64,000 nt of DNA from Nymphaea colorata (taxonomy: Eukaryota; Streptophyta; Magnoliopsida; Nymphaeales; Nymphaeaceae). The notes under the pieces are model-generated. The model searched no databases. It was not told the DNA's origin and saw only the letters and a list, made by a program, of their open reading frames with translations. Made by a program: the position numbers and the translations under genes. The stretch covers positions 7,906,334 through 7,970,333 of the forward strand of contig NC_045147.1 of the NCBI RefSeq assembly GCF_008831285.2. Direction: 5' to 3'. Below are positions 23,027 to 35,540 of this stretch, one piece after another (within the stretch, counting starts at the first letter, position 1; every line of letters begins with the position of its first letter).

Positions 23027-24345
23027 TGTTTACATGTAAAATTTTTTATCAAATCTTACATATAGACTATATAAAGATGGAACCTGACTTGTCAGTATGA
23101 GGTCTGACCATTCCTTATGCCTTCACCAAGGGAAATTAACAACTAGAATAAATGTTTCCATTCCCAAGTCTAAGGGTGTGTTTGGATGGCACCATCATCA
23201 AACTTGATTTGTGAAAACCAAATTTTTGAAAACTTGGTTCAAAACACAATTTTGTAAACTTGGTTTGATGTTTGGATGACAAGTGAAAAACTTTATTTAG
23301 AGGCAAAAATTAGCCTTACTTGAAAAACTTGGGGGAAAGCAGGATTTTCAAGCCCTTTTTAAAAACCGGGTTTTGTCAAAACCAAAGTTTTGACAAAATC
23401 TAGTTTTAATGTCATCCAAACACTCTTGAAATGGTGTTTTGGTGCCAAACCAGGTTTTGTTTAGATTGTCATCCAAACAGTCCTTGAATGTCGTCCAAAA
23501 CCTAAGAAAGCAAACGTACCCTAATTTTGAAATCATGCACGTTTTAAAATCTAAATAGACATCAGAAGTAGACTGATGAAGAAAGATAATTTAATCTGAT
23601 GTTTGTTCATGTCTAGATCATCATAGATCAATTCAAAATGCTATCTTAAATCAAATATGATGCATGCAAAACTAAGTCATGCAGACCTGAAATCCAGTTT
23701 CTATTAAGACTTAGGTGTAGGATATGGACCTAGTAGGAAGATCTGGATTTGAATCCAAAAATCAAGATTAGGATTTGAGGGATTCTTGTTCTAAATTTGA
23801 AATAGAAATGTCATAAAGATAATATCACACTATGAAAATCCACGATCCAAAATCCAAGGTTTGAGTGCAAAATCCAATATCCAGAATCTAAGAATTGAGA
23901 TTCAAAATCTGAAATACATAATCCATTATCTAATTCTTCATATCCAAAATTTAATATCCAAAATTTTAAATCTTAAATCCAAAATTCAAGATCTATAATC
24001 CAAGATCTAAAATCCAAAATAAAAACCTGAAATCCAAGATCCAAAATCCATAGTTTGAAACTCAAAATCTAATATCCACAATATGTAATCCAAGGCTCAA
24101 GATCCAAAAATCCATATCCATGATCTAAAATTCATGATTTGAGACTTGTCTGTGAAATATGATTCAAAATCCAAAGTATAAAATCTGAAATCCAAAATCT
24201 AAGATGTGAGATCCCTAATCCAACATCCAAAATTTAATACTTGGGATCGAAAATCCAATACTTGAGATCCAAATCTAAGTAGGCAGACTTGGGTTAATGT
24301 CATGGCTTAGGTCAAGATAAAGTTTATGATTTGAATCAAATACAT
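23027..24345 (-). repeat. 3' LTR of the Tat/Ogre element, internally deleted
   Basis: Collinear with 35541-36560 of the 5' LTR, e.g. CCTAAGAAAGCAAACGT, CCCTAATTTTGAAATCATGC and GGGTTAATGTCATGGCTTAG. After about 24345 it jumps to sequence that lies beyond the LTR in the related copy at 11740. The remaining roughly 2.4 kb of LTR and some internal sequence have therefore been deleted. It contains a run of degenerate AAAATCCAAGATCT-type short repeats (23820-24285) and a nested MITE. Confidence 0.75.
23174..23484. mobile_element. Tourist-like (PIF/Harbinger) MITE in the 3' LTR
   Basis: A 311-bp insert absent from the other LTR. The empty site near 35745 reads AATCTAAATGTCGTCC; here the same sequence is interrupted after TCTAA and resumes at AATGTCGTCC. 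The ends are inverted: GGGTGTGTTTGGATGGCA on the left and AGGACTGTTTGGATGACA read from the right. The flanking triplets are TAA and TGA, fitting a 3-bp target duplication with one change. Confidence 0.8.
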
Positions 24346-24379
24346 GGCTTACGGTACCAGACGTAGAACAGCCCTCAAA

Positions 24380-26150
24380 CTTACTTACTTGAGCTTAGAA
24401 GGCTTTGGAAAACAACTAGACAAATATTCATAGATCATACAATTTTGTAGAAAGACACAAAGTAACTTTACGCCTACCTAGCGCTTTCAAGTATTAATCT
24501 AGTGGAACAATTACATTTTCCTTGAGCCCATCTCTCAATGCTCATTTTTCCATGTTTAGCTTGTTTTTCTCATGTCAACTCAATCTCTTGCTCTCTAATT
24601 GATTCTTGATAAGCTCTTGTTCTTATTAGGGGGTCAAAGTCAGTAACATTTTCTAAACTTTGATAGCCTCACTTTATTTGAGATCTCTTCACAGCTTATA
24701 ATGTGTTCCTGTTAAAACTTGTGCTTTTCGATGACCATCAAATAATTGGCTGAAATTTTCTAGCTCTTTTAGAAAAACTGAAATCCTTAAGTCCCTGCAA
24801 GATACGATGTACTAACTTGTTCAGAATATTTATCTGACTTAAAGTGTGGGAATGTGCAGCAAAGTAAAATAATGTGCACCGAAGTGCGAAAATATGTGTT
24901 GAGGTGTGTGTACTTGTGTGCACCAAAACCTGAAATCTTATGTATTGGTACACTTATTTGGAGGCACCAAAGTGTGAAATCTTATGCCCAAATACACTTA
25001 TTTCGGTGATGCCCAAAGTACATTTACTTGGTTTTGTGTCCCAAAGTGTAAGTTAGTGTAAATTTATACTAGAATGCACATGTTTTGAAAACTTACACAA
25101 ACTAGTACATTTACTTGGGAGTACCAAAGTACGAAATCTTAAGTGCTTAAATCTTATGTTAGAGCACATTTACTTGGTAGCACCCAAGTACAAAATCTTG
25201 AAGCAAAGCCCATTTACTTGTGTAGGTTAAATTGTGAAATCTTATAACAAAAGGCAAGAAAATTAAGCGCTGGTATGTTTACTTGGGGGTACCGAAGCAT
25301 GAAATCTTATACCATAATATGCGAGTTTGAAAACTTGTGTAAACTGGTACGTTTACTTGAGTATACCAAAGTGTGATATCTTTTGCCAATGCATGTTTAC
25401 TTGGGGGTATCGAATTGCGAAATCTTATACCAGTTTATGTTCTTGTAAAACTTGTGTGCACTGAAGCACGGAAATGTTGTGCCAAAGCATGGAAAATATT
25501 GTGCCAAAACACACAATTATTTTGAAAAATTGTGAAATTTTGGCTGCATCGAAATGCAAAACCATATGTGAAAGCATGAAATTCGTGAAAATATGAGTGC
25601 AGCAAAATGTGAGACTGATAACTTGTTTGTACTTTTGAATGAATTGAAAACCTTTACGTACTGATGTGCAAAACTTAGAAATTTGCATGTGTTTGTGCAT
25701 TAATGTGTAATTTTTGAGAAACTTGTATGCATTGAAGTGCAAAATTTGAAAAACTTTAAAGCATCAAAGCACAAAAATTGTGCCCAAGACCACAATGACT
25801 TGTGAAATTCGTTTCCAAAATCAAGTGCAAAAGCACGAAACTTGTGTGGAATTACACATTTATATACGATTGAAAATTTTATAGGTATTGAAATATAGAA
25901 CTGAAAACTTGTATGCACTAAAGTGAAAACTTTGAAAATATATATGCAACAAAGTGTAGAATTGGAAAAACCATGTATGCATAAACTTGGAAGTGAAGAC
26001 TTATAGACCAATTGTTCTCCAATTTTTGAAATTTGAAACACATCTTGTTGAAAAAACTTGTTGTGGCCACGAGACTAGTCTGACCATTAAAAGAACTAGT
26101 CTGACCATTAAAAGAAACTGTATTAAGAGTGAAATTTTGATACAAATGGA
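24380..26150 (-). repeat. 3' untranslated tandem repeats of the Tat/Ogre element
   Basis: Between the end of the integrase region and the 3' LTR lies a non-coding stretch dominated by degenerate units of about 45-50 bp (CACCAAAGTGTGAAATCTTA-like, then TTTACTTG). Ogre elements are known for long repeat-bearing 3' regions. A perfect 23-bp tandem pair (ACTAGTCTGACCATTAAAAG) lies near 26073-26117. Confidence 0.7.
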
Positions 26151-26179
26151 TTATACATAGAATTCCTTCAAATGAAAAG

Positions 26180-27110
26180 CATTTACAGGATCAAACAATT
26201 CGACCCTATCAACATCAATCAATCAATACAAATTGCCAAAGAAAACTTTCTTGATGACATAAGGGTGTTCCCAATTCGGGGCCTATTTTCCACCAAGACA
26301 ATTCTTCCAGGGGATGGTTGATCTTAACACTAGTTCATTGATTTTGGAACTTCATTCGATCACTGACTTGGCATAACATTGAGCTACCATTTGCTGATAT
26401 GACTCTACGTGTTCTGCTATTTGCAATCTTTTCTCATCGAGCAAGTCTAAGAGTAACATCTGTCATTTTTTATTTTGGTCTATGGGTAGTTTATAATAGA
26501 TGCAAACCTATAAGTTGACTTTCGTATATGTAAAGAGAGGACCACATCTATTCCATATACCAATTCGGTTGGGGTGGCATTAGTGGGAGTTCTTATTGCA
26601 GTCATGTAAGCCCAGATTGCATCATGCGATTTTTTATGTTAATCGTGGCCAGTTGCAATGGCCGTTTCCATTATCCAAATCAGGATTTTATTTGTTGCTT
26701 CTGCTTGTCTGTTTTCTTGTGGATAGTAGGGTGCTAAAAAATGATGCTTGATCCTAAACTTTGAGCAAAAATTGCACATCTTTTCATTATTGAAATGTGT
26801 TCCATTGTCAGACACGATGTCATGCAGCACTCCAAACGTGCATAAGATGTTCTTGTGAATGAAAGAGACAACATGCTTGCCTTCGATGATTTTTAGGGTG
26901 ATGACTTGTACACATTTGGTGAAATACTTTATTGTGGTAAGAAAATATTTGTGTCCATTTGATGCGGGAGGATTAATGGGGCCTACCACATCAAATCCCC
27001 ACGTCAGGAAAGGCCATGGTGATACAACAGAATTTAGATACATTATGATAGTATGCAAAGCATCTACATGGATTTGACCTTTCACATCTCTTGATGAACT
27101 TGTGACAATA
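26180..27110 (-). pseudogene. Ty3/gypsy integrase, broken
   Basis: A 148-residue open segment (27085-26639) contains the integrase core: SPWPFLTWGFDVVGPI with the first catalytic Asp, DIVSDNGTHFN with the second, and YYPQENRQAEATNK with the catalytic Glu. Just upstream, CHKFIKRC is a remnant of the zinc-binding N terminus. Downstream, another frame carries LLDLLDEKRLQIAEHVESYQ and GKWAPNWEHPYVIKKVFFGN, the usual C-terminal linker and chromatin-proximal part, ending near 26160. Frameshifts separate the pieces, so no intact enzyme can be made. The family normally inserts element DNA into the host genome. Confidence 0.85.
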
Positions 27111-27249
27111 GTTGACGAATAGTAGTTTGCTCAAATTGACTATTTGACCAAAGTTTGATATCAAACATGATCTCCACAGATTCCTTTATGGGCTTTTCAG
27201 ATCATTTCTTGAACTTCCTACTTGTCAAGGCATCATGAACATTCTGAAC

Positions 27250-29250
27250 TGAAACCACGTTTATACAATATCCCTGCTACAATGAAATATTTACCTAACA
27301 TAAGTTTATGCTCTTTGTTCCTTTTAAGGCATGTCTAGAGAGAATTCAACTATTTCCAAGTAATCCTTGAAGTTCTGATACCAAGGAGCTTTGTCAAAAA
27401 TTAGTGGTTATCGATTCTAGAGGATGACATGTTGGTTGAATCAGCCTTCCTACCTTGAAAGGTCTACATGGTTCATTGTTTTTAAACATGATAATGGATT
27501 CAAGGCTAGCCAGACCATCTGCAAATTGTTTGAACTTCCTCTTGGTAGTAAATAGCTAGAATTCCTTGAACTACTACACAAAAGCCTACATGACTTCTTG
27601 ATAAAGTGCCAATTTAGAATGTTTTACCTTCAATTCTTCATTAACTTGGTTCATGTTGAATAGAGAATCACCATAACCATGAACTTTTCTTAGATTAAAA
27701 CTCAACAACATTTTCAGTCCATGTATGAATTATTCATATTCAGCCATGTTGTAAGTGCATATGAATTTCAACTTCAGAGAATAACAGATCATCTCATCTT
27801 CACGAGTGAGTAGAAGAATCCAATACTTGTTCCATTCATGTTCTTAGAGTCGTCAAAGAACATCATCCATGGCTAAGTGGTTTTAATGTGTAAGACTTGT
27901 TCTTCTTGAAAATCATCATTGGCCTTCAGATCTTCAACAAATTGATAATATGCTAGCTGATCAACTAAAGTTTTTTTAATGGATTTCTGAGAAATGTACT
28001 CCAGTCATGCTACATGAGAAGCACTTGCCACTTGGAGATTCTTCCCATGAGAAATGGCTGCTATAGGATATAGTTAAGAGGATTTAATCTTGAAACCATC
28101 TTGACTTCACATGTGAGTATGTGGTTTCAATTTTCTGACATCCAAAGAAGGGAAGGTCACATTTTCTCCATCATTGAATATTTCTTTTCATATTGAATGA
28201 AGGTTTTGCTGACACAATATATTACATGCTTGATCTTGCAACCTTCTTCATACTATGCTCAAACTCCTCTGCTAGCAGAGTGCTTAGCAGAAATGTATAA
28301 GAGTAAGGAATGTCCCAAGACTGGCAACTTTAAAACTGGATGATTTAGTAAATTATGCTTGATACATTCGAAAGATTCCTAGCATTGTGGACTCCACTCA
28401 AACTTGATGCCTTTCTAGAGCAACTAATTGATGGCTCGCATTTGAGGGCCAGGTTGAAAATAAATCGCTAGATTGCTTGCATCATACCTTGTAAACTGTG
28501 TAATTCTTTCTAAGTAGTTGGAGTGGCATATCAATGACTTCTTTTGCCTTAGTAGGATATACTTCAATACCCCATAGACTTAGCATATATCCCAAGAGTT
28601 TGCCTGATTCAACTCAGCACTTATTTTTTTAGGATTTAATCTCAACTTGTATTGGTACAACTTGTTGAAAACTTAAGTCAAAACCTCAATATGATCTTGA
28701 TTTGTTTTTTACTTGACTAGAATATCATCAACATATGTGTCCATGAACTTGTGCATTTGATCATGAAATACAGTAGCCATGGCTCTTTGATATGTTGTTC
28801 ATGCTTTTTTCAGTCTAAATGGCATTACATTTTAGCAAAAAGTCCCTCAAGGAGTGATGAATGACATCTTGGGTCGATCTTTAGGGGCTAACTTGATTCG
28901 ATTGTTGCTGAAATATCAATCCATGATGGAGAACATTCCATCACCTATTTTATTGTCAACCTGTATGTCGATATTGGGCAATAGGTAGTCATCATTGGGC
29001 GTGGCTATATTGAGACCTCAAAAATCAATGCAGATCTAGTCCTTCCCATTTTTCTTTGATATGGCCACTATGTTGACAAGCCATTCAAGGTAATCAATGG
29101 TTGTAATAAATTGGATTGTAGATTTTCTAGCCATTCTTTGATCTTATCCTCAACTAGTGGATCCAACTTCTTTAGCTTTTACTTGAGCGTGGCTTCCTAA
29201 TTTGAGAATTGACCTATAGTCTACTAGCTTTGGGCCTAGTTTGGGCATGT
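27250..29250 (-). pseudogene. Ty3/gypsy reverse transcriptase and RNase H, broken
   Basis: Read on the minus strand, MPFRLKKAWTTYQRAMATVF then HDQMHKFMDTYVDDILVK (YVDD codons at 28724-28735) is the classic gypsy RT palm, with RT finger sequence further right to about 29250. RNase H-like sequence follows toward 27250. Stops and frameshifts occur throughout and no long frame survives. In a working element this copies RNA into DNA in the cytoplasm. Confidence 0.75.
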
Positions 29251-29824
29251 CTTCATATGTCCATGCAAAAATTTATTTGTATTTTTGAAGAAATTGAACC
29301 AATTTTTCTTCTTTTTTCAGATCCAAGTTGACACCAATTTGAATAATTTTGGGACCTTTTATGGTGCCAATATTCAACTCCTTAATAGGATCACTAAGCA
29401 AGGCTGGTGGTTGTTCTTCATTCTATAATTGAGAAAAAACTACAGGTCCAATTTTGGTTTTGCTTGTTCTTATAACTGGATTGGTTCTTGTGGAACTGGC
29501 TCTTCCTGTTTTCTGACTTCACAGACATGTGAATTCTTGTGTTGTATAAGTTTGGGGTTAATGACTAGCTGGCAGATGAGTTTGAATGTCATCTTGAACC
29601 TGTAAGGAATGATGAGAAGAAAGGAATGACGAGAAGAAATAAGTTCGGCATGCATTTAGTATGTGTAGTGAAACAAAATAATAATAAGAGAGTAAAGATA
29701 GACACATAGATATGTGCAAAACTTGAAAATTATTGATAAACATTGAAATATGGGAACCTTAAAGTCTCTACAAAAGTTTAGAGAAAAGATAAGGAAAAGT
29801 GGAACAATGACAACAATTTTCTAT

Positions 29825-30704
29825 TTAAGCTCCTAGCTTCTTCTTAGACAGTTTCTTGGCCTTTCTCTTGTTAGGTTTCCTTTTGTAGCCGAGACCTACA
29901 ATTCCTTTGTTTCCAGCTCCACTGCTGACTAGTTCGATAATGCTATCTTCATTAACCCCCAAGCAGGTGTATGGTTTGTAGCCCATCTTGATCATCAAAT
30001 GAAGCCTTTTCAATAGTTCTGCAAAGCATTTGTATAAAGGATGGTCTTTGATGGCCGCCTTAATGATTCACCCACCAAGCTTATGGAAGGTTGGACCTTT
30101 CCACTCTACTATGTTGATTTGCTCCATAATTTTGGGTTCATCCATGCCCAAATCAAGGCTATCTTGCAAGTACACCTTATCAGGGCGTTGGACACTCAGT
30201 GTCTCAATGGTGCATGTGGGATGATGAACCATAGGATGTGGGAGCCTTTCTTTAGCATTTTCAACCAAGATTGTAGTAATACCAGCCCTATGACTCCACT
30301 TGATGCACTAGTGTAGGGTATAGGGAACAAAATTTGCCTTGTGTATCCATAGTCGTTCGAGGAGTGAATTGTAAGATGGTAGCTATGGGTTCCTCTTTCA
30401 CCTTGTATACGAGCCTCTTGACAGGTTCAAGCTTGTCAGCTTGGACTTTCATACCTGAAGTTCTCTTGTTAAGGCCTTGAATATAATCTAATGGCTTATG
30501 CATGGATCTGTTATGGATGGCTATTACAACCATCTCTTCTCCTATGCATGGCCGAATATGGTCATATGTATAGAAAGATATGTTATCCACTATTGCCATA
30601 GTATTCTTACCATGGTCTCTAAATGAATCCTTGAGGACTTCAGGAGTAGTGTCCTCGACTAATAGTTCTTTGTTGATACACTCTTGAACAATTTGCTTGA
30701 GCAT
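29825..30704 (-). pseudogene. Tat/Ogre protease and G-patch-like region, broken
   Basis: Three consecutive minus-strand frames (30704-30288, 30268-30068, 30013-29825) cover the segment between gag and RT. The first, 138 residues, corresponds by position to the protease region of plant gypsy polyproteins; I could not see an intact D-S/T-G active site. The last contains LMIKMGYKPYTCLGVNEDSI followed by GNKGIVGLGYKRK, which resembles a G-patch (MGYxxGxGLG plus GLGYxx) found after the protease in some plant gypsy elements and in some retroviruses. The glycines are partly changed (YKPYTCLG), consistent with decay. Confidence 0.6.
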
Positions 30705-31199
30705 GATACAATCTTTGGTGTAATGACCACGATGAAATTTTCATGATTGATCTTTCATTTTTCCTTTCAAGGGGATCTTATACATGTGGCAAGCAAAATT
30801 TGTTTTTTTCTCTGCTCCAAAGGAGTAAACTTCTTGTGTCATGTCCAATTAAGATTTTTGTCATTGTTGCAATTTGACTATGGCACTTTCTTACTGTCTT
30901 TCTTGTCCTTGTAGTTTTCATGCTGATTTGTCTAGATTTATTGCATATTGGCTGATTTTTTATTTACAAATAGAGCATGTACTCGTCATGTTGGATTTTT
31001 TTTGAAATTTTTCTTCTTGTTGCCACCACTTCTCTGCCTCACATCTGTTTGAAGATAGCCATACTTGATGACTAAGTCTATTCACTCTACCTTTTTAATC
31101 ATAGAAGTTCTCATACCCATTTTGTATGAGATGATGGTGGATATGCTCTTAAAAACCCTCGAGGATCATGGTTAAATATGCTTTTCTAGCACTGGGGTG

Positions 31200-31850
31200 C
31201 GGAGCTTTAAACTAGACATTCACCATCCTTGGATATATTTTCTAGCAGTCTCTCCCTACTCTTGGCAAAGATTGATAAGGGTGTCAATGGTTAGCACCAT
31301 AGAGAGGTTGGGTTCTAACTTCTCAATGAAAGCATTGACCACCTTGACAAAATCCGCCATTTGAGTGGGGTCAATGGTCCACAAGTACCATTGCGCCACC
31401 TTGCCTTCCAAACTTCAAGGAAAACAAATGAATAATGCCTTGTTATTGTCACAAAACCTTCCACGTTTAGCAAAGAACATTGACAAATGAGTGTGGCAAT
31501 TTTCTATCCCCTTGAACTTGCTGAATTTTCATGGAAGTCCCTCGAGGCCTTCATCACCGAGCCCTACAAAAAATCCCATTTGGGGTTGGCCGTTTTGCCC
31601 TTACTTTGAATCTGATGGATGGTTCTTTATTCATCATTGCAGAACTGGATAGGATCTATAAGACTTCAAATTTTGTTCTCGAGTGGAGCCTTCTAAATTC
31701 TTGTAACTTGGTCAGACTATCACTCATTGATCCATCATTTGCTGAATCATCTTCTGAATGGCTAGCATAATAGTGGGATCTACCTGATGTGGGTTCTCCA
31801 TTTCATCCTGAACTTCAAGCTCTTTTCCCTAATTAGTTTGTGATCTCGCA
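31200..31850 (-). pseudogene. Ty3/gypsy gag, broken
   Basis: Minus-strand translation gives ENPHQVDPTIMLAIQKMIQQ near 31800-31735 and, further on, KALFICFPWSLEGKVAQWYL then WTIDPTQMADFVKVVNAFIE, the typical gypsy capsid pattern (LF-SL-G-A--W). Stop codons interrupt it. Gag normally forms the cytoplasmic particle of the element. Confidence 0.7.
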
Positions 31851-32779
31851 CAAGTAACCGCAGAAAATCTTTGACAAAGTTCCACAGGAAATAGACATGT
31901 TAGTTTGAAAAGAGAGATGAGAATATCATGGTTTTGAAAATGGAGCTAAAGACATGCATTTATTTGAAACATTGGAAGGAAGTCAAAATGTCATTAAACT
32001 GTAAACATTTTTTAATACAAGGACTCAGTGACAATATGGAGTAGGATGGATAGTTTCCCACCAATTTATATACACTCTAGACTCAGCTCATTCCATACAT
32101 ATATAAAGATCAATCCATGAGGATCACCCTTTCTTAGACAAACTACGGATACCCTACCATGTTTTATTGTCTAGAACAAAATCCGTGACTGCTGAAGTGA
32201 AGCATCTGATCATATAGACATCCATCTGCCCACAGCATCACTGTAGATGATATGGAACAAAAAAAAAAGGCAAGGTAGAAGAAATTCTATCCTCTCTTTT
32301 TGTTCAGTGTAGTAGGCTAGCTGCTCCTTCATGTAGAAAAAGTCATAGATGATGCCCTCCACTAGGTGGCCCTGAAATCTCGACGCTCTTGAACGACATG
32401 CCTATAAAACCACTCTTATAGAAACCAAAGGCAGCTCTCAATTATATCAGAATTTTACATGACAATTCAGGTAAGTCCTTTGTAGAGAAATACAAGACCA
32501 GCAAAAGTGAGTGAAAGTTTTGATGTTTCCCCATCCTGAGTAGTTATATAATGAGTAGATCCATTGTACCATGTCCATTGGGGAAGACCAAGAGTCTTGC
32601 AGTGCAGATCATGATCACCTCCCTGGTCTTGTGTTGCTGCTTGGGTGACCTGGTTCTCATTTTTTTTTTTGTACCTCTAAAGTGTGCACGAAAAAATTTA
32701 TGAGTCTGAGGAAACTATGATCTCCCTCCTTGAAGTTCTAGCTCCTGATGTCCTTAACTCTACACAACAGCTCTTTGTA

Positions 32780-32950
32780 GTTGACCAACTTGAAGTTGGT
32801 GACAAACTAATGATTGATTGGTTCACTTTGACATTCCACTAGCTTTGGTAGATCCAAAATGTAGGTGAGCTCGTCCAGGAGATGTGTCATCTCTCCAAAG
32901 GGAAGACAAAAGGTAGACATGTATGGGTTCCACCTATCAGCACAATGCAT
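32780..32950 (-). pseudogene. ORF1 fragment with plant-mobile-domain-like motif
   Basis: On the minus strand upstream of gag, a short open stretch reads RWNPYMSTFCLPFGEM followed by THLLDELTYILDLP. This matches the W-P--TF-L-FGEMT-TLDDV--ILGLP signature shared by plant mobile domain proteins and the extra ORF of Tat/Ogre-type elements. The surrounding 32000-33960 sequence is otherwise unreadable. It supports assignment to that lineage. Confidence 0.6.
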
Positions 32951-33961
32951 GAATCAAATGATTGTTGATGTAACGACCTGCTAATAATGCTACTGTCTCG
33001 AGACCACAATTATCTAGGTGAAGAGAGAAAAGCTCAACAAACTGCTGAAACCATTGTGGGTACCAGCTTGGCATGAGTCTTCAATGGGAATAGATCTGGT
33101 GCCTGTGTCACCTCTAACAATAGAGTATACAATGTATCCCCGAGAAAACGTCCTACTCATGGAAATTGCAAAAATGACATGGTGAGGGTGACAATAGACA
33201 TGCAAATGAACATACAAATAGAGAATGACCACTCTAGGTGATGAAAGTGTGCCTGTCAAAATCGCCAATAGGAGGTTCCAACTGGAATGACAATTCTGAC
33301 CATGATAGCCTGAAGAGACCCTATAGGATGACACTTATTTGACAGAAGGACAACAAGGGCTTTTTGAAAAATTTGTCCAGTTTTTAATGAAAACTTTGGT
33401 GCACAGTGTTAAATAAAGTGCATAGCAGTAAACATGTAATCAAACTAGACACACAAAGATTGCATTCAAACAACACCCCTTAATGACATGACTCTATCAT
33501 GCAAATAATTGAAATTAGCTTGATCACATAGAATTGGATATCTTAGGATTTCAAATCCTTAGTTTTTCCATATACCAAATTTGCATATATGCATGGACAA
33601 TAATTCCATAGTACATGGTATAGACTCCTCCACATGGGGTTCTAAAGGGTAAGTGTCTTTGTTCTCCTTGATCTCTTATCAATATATCAAGCTAATGCCT
33701 TAGTACATGTGAGGGGAGTGCCAATGCCAACCTCCAGTAAGTTGGTCCAACCATTAACCATCCTGAGCTAATGCATTTAGAAAGTATTCTGTGATATGAT
33801 GACCAAGACATATAGGTGAAGGGAATTTTGAAATAAGCAGTCACATACGCAAACAATTGGCTCTAATGCAATGTGGCCTAAGATGAGGGTTAAAACTAAA
33901 GAGAAGAGCAAACATTGTATCAACAACTCCAAAATTGGGAGGTAATATGTAACCCTATATC

Positions 33962-35360
33962 TGTCACGGGCCGACTCTTTTAAGCCTATTTGGCTCGCAC
34001 GGCGCCGAATTGGCTTGAAAGAGTCGGCCTGTGACAAGTGGTATCAGAGCAGAATGATTTCTCATAAAGAACTTAAAAGATGAGAATACTGCAAATATAT
34101 AATCAACAAATGATTCTGAAAAACATTGGCTTGTTATTGGTGCCCCATAGTTTGGACATGTTCGTCGGACACTAGTTCAAGTGACTGTGTTGGTGTTGGT
34201 TAGATGGAGATCACACATTTCGAAAATGGTACCTGGGTATCAGGAGCAGAAAGGCTAGGAGAGCCGCTCGCTAAGGTAGATAGGGTGAGAGGCCCGACAT
34301 GAAAAAGGATTGTCCAAGAGGGCATGGGCCCTTCATGTTGACATCACTCAAGGAAAGGAGCATATAGAGCACAGGTTGGCAACACATCTCAGAAATTTGA
34401 TACTTAATAGTTGTTGGATATGTCCCGGACTTTACTAAGGAAAAGTGCAAACAATGACAGAAAAGTAAGAAGAACTAAGGATGGACTAGAGGCAAAATAG
34501 CTGATAAGGCAGGTCGCCGCAACGTGGTGGGTGCACCAATCAGACAGATTTAGGCTCAATTGAAAAGAAATGAAGGGGATGGCTGTAGAGTTTCTCTCGC
34601 CCGGGGCAAGTCGCTGAGGACAACGATGATTTGGTGGTGGGAGAATGTTGCAAACCAACTATGTCTGGCCCGGCCAGGCTAGCAGTATGGGATGTTGCTT
34701 GGTCAGTTTAGGCATTGCTCGGGAAGCATGTGGGATCTAATCGAACATGAAGTCAAGCAGAAAACAATGCACATAGAATGTGCAACGTGGTGGTGCAGCG
34801 ACAAAACATATAAGTGCAACATGGTCGTCAGTGCCTTTGAAAGTGCAAGTCCGTCATTGGGGAATCAAATGGGTTCCCCACGGATAAGGTTTGGATGCGC
34901 ACGAAAGTGCACGTGGGTTAGAGGCAATTCCCCCAGTGGATGCATATGTTGCATCCACAACTGCATAGAGTCACGTGGGGGCGAGTAAGTGAATGCTCGT
35001 CGTCGAGTAAGGTGATGGTCGGCCGTCTTACTTAATGACATATAGTCATCAACTGGCTCCACTAGGGACTTCCTCACAAGGGAAGTCTACCCGCACCCAG
35101 ATTTCGTATGGAAGTAGGTAGACGCTTGGAGGAATGACGATGTTCTGATAGGGCCTCATGGCCATGGCTTGCTGATCGTTCACTATAGGATAAACTGAGT
35201 GATGGTGTGCCTAGTGCATAGCACTCTTCGTCTAGTCCACGGTCCTAGAAGATTGATGAAAGCTTCCGCTAACTTAAGATTGAGTCAGGTTGGCCGAAGG
35301 CTTGGGGAAACTTTCAGCACCGCGTAAGCCAAATAGGCTTGAAAGAGTCAGCCCGTGGCA
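33962..35360 (+). mobile_element. 1.4-kb non-autonomous element with palindromic ends and PBS
   Basis: Flanked by perfect 5-bp direct repeats ATATC (33957-33961 and 35361-35365). The left terminal 75 bp (33962-34036) begins TGTCACGGGCCGACTC and ends GAGTCGGCCTGTGACA, so it is itself a large imperfect palindrome. Two bases later comes TGGTATCAGAGC (34039-34050), the standard initiator-Met-tRNA primer binding site. The right end reads AAGCCAAATAGGCTTGAAAG through CCCGTGGCA and matches the left end better in inverted than in direct orientation. The interior is notably GC-richer than its surroundings and has no long frame. Best read as a TRIM-like LTR retroelement. A foldback DNA element is the alternative. 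Confidence 0.65.
34039..34050 (+). other. Primer binding site (initiator Met tRNA)
   Basis: TGGTATCAGAGC lies two bases after the terminal TGACA of the left terminal repeat, the usual position for priming of minus-strand DNA synthesis in plant LTR retroelements. Confidence 0.75.
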
Positions 35361-35520
35361 ATATCTATGTGAGCATGAAAAATCTCTCTCAATTCTTAAT
35401 CCTAATGCATATCAAAAGTATGTACATACATCAAATGAGGTTACTTCGATGACTCTAAGTTAAGAAGACATTTGGAACCTAGAAAAGTGGAACATTTTTC
35501 CTAGTTAGACAGTGACAAAT

Positions 35521-35536
35521 CCTATCACGGTCGCCA
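35521..35536 (-). other. Primer binding site of the Tat/Ogre element
   Basis: On the minus strand TGGCGACCGTGATAGG starts four bases inside the 5' LTR boundary (35541). TGGCGAC is the typical start of the Arg-tRNA-type PBS used by Tat/Ogre elements. The 3' half is diverged. Confidence 0.65.
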
Positions 35537-35540
35537 CTTT

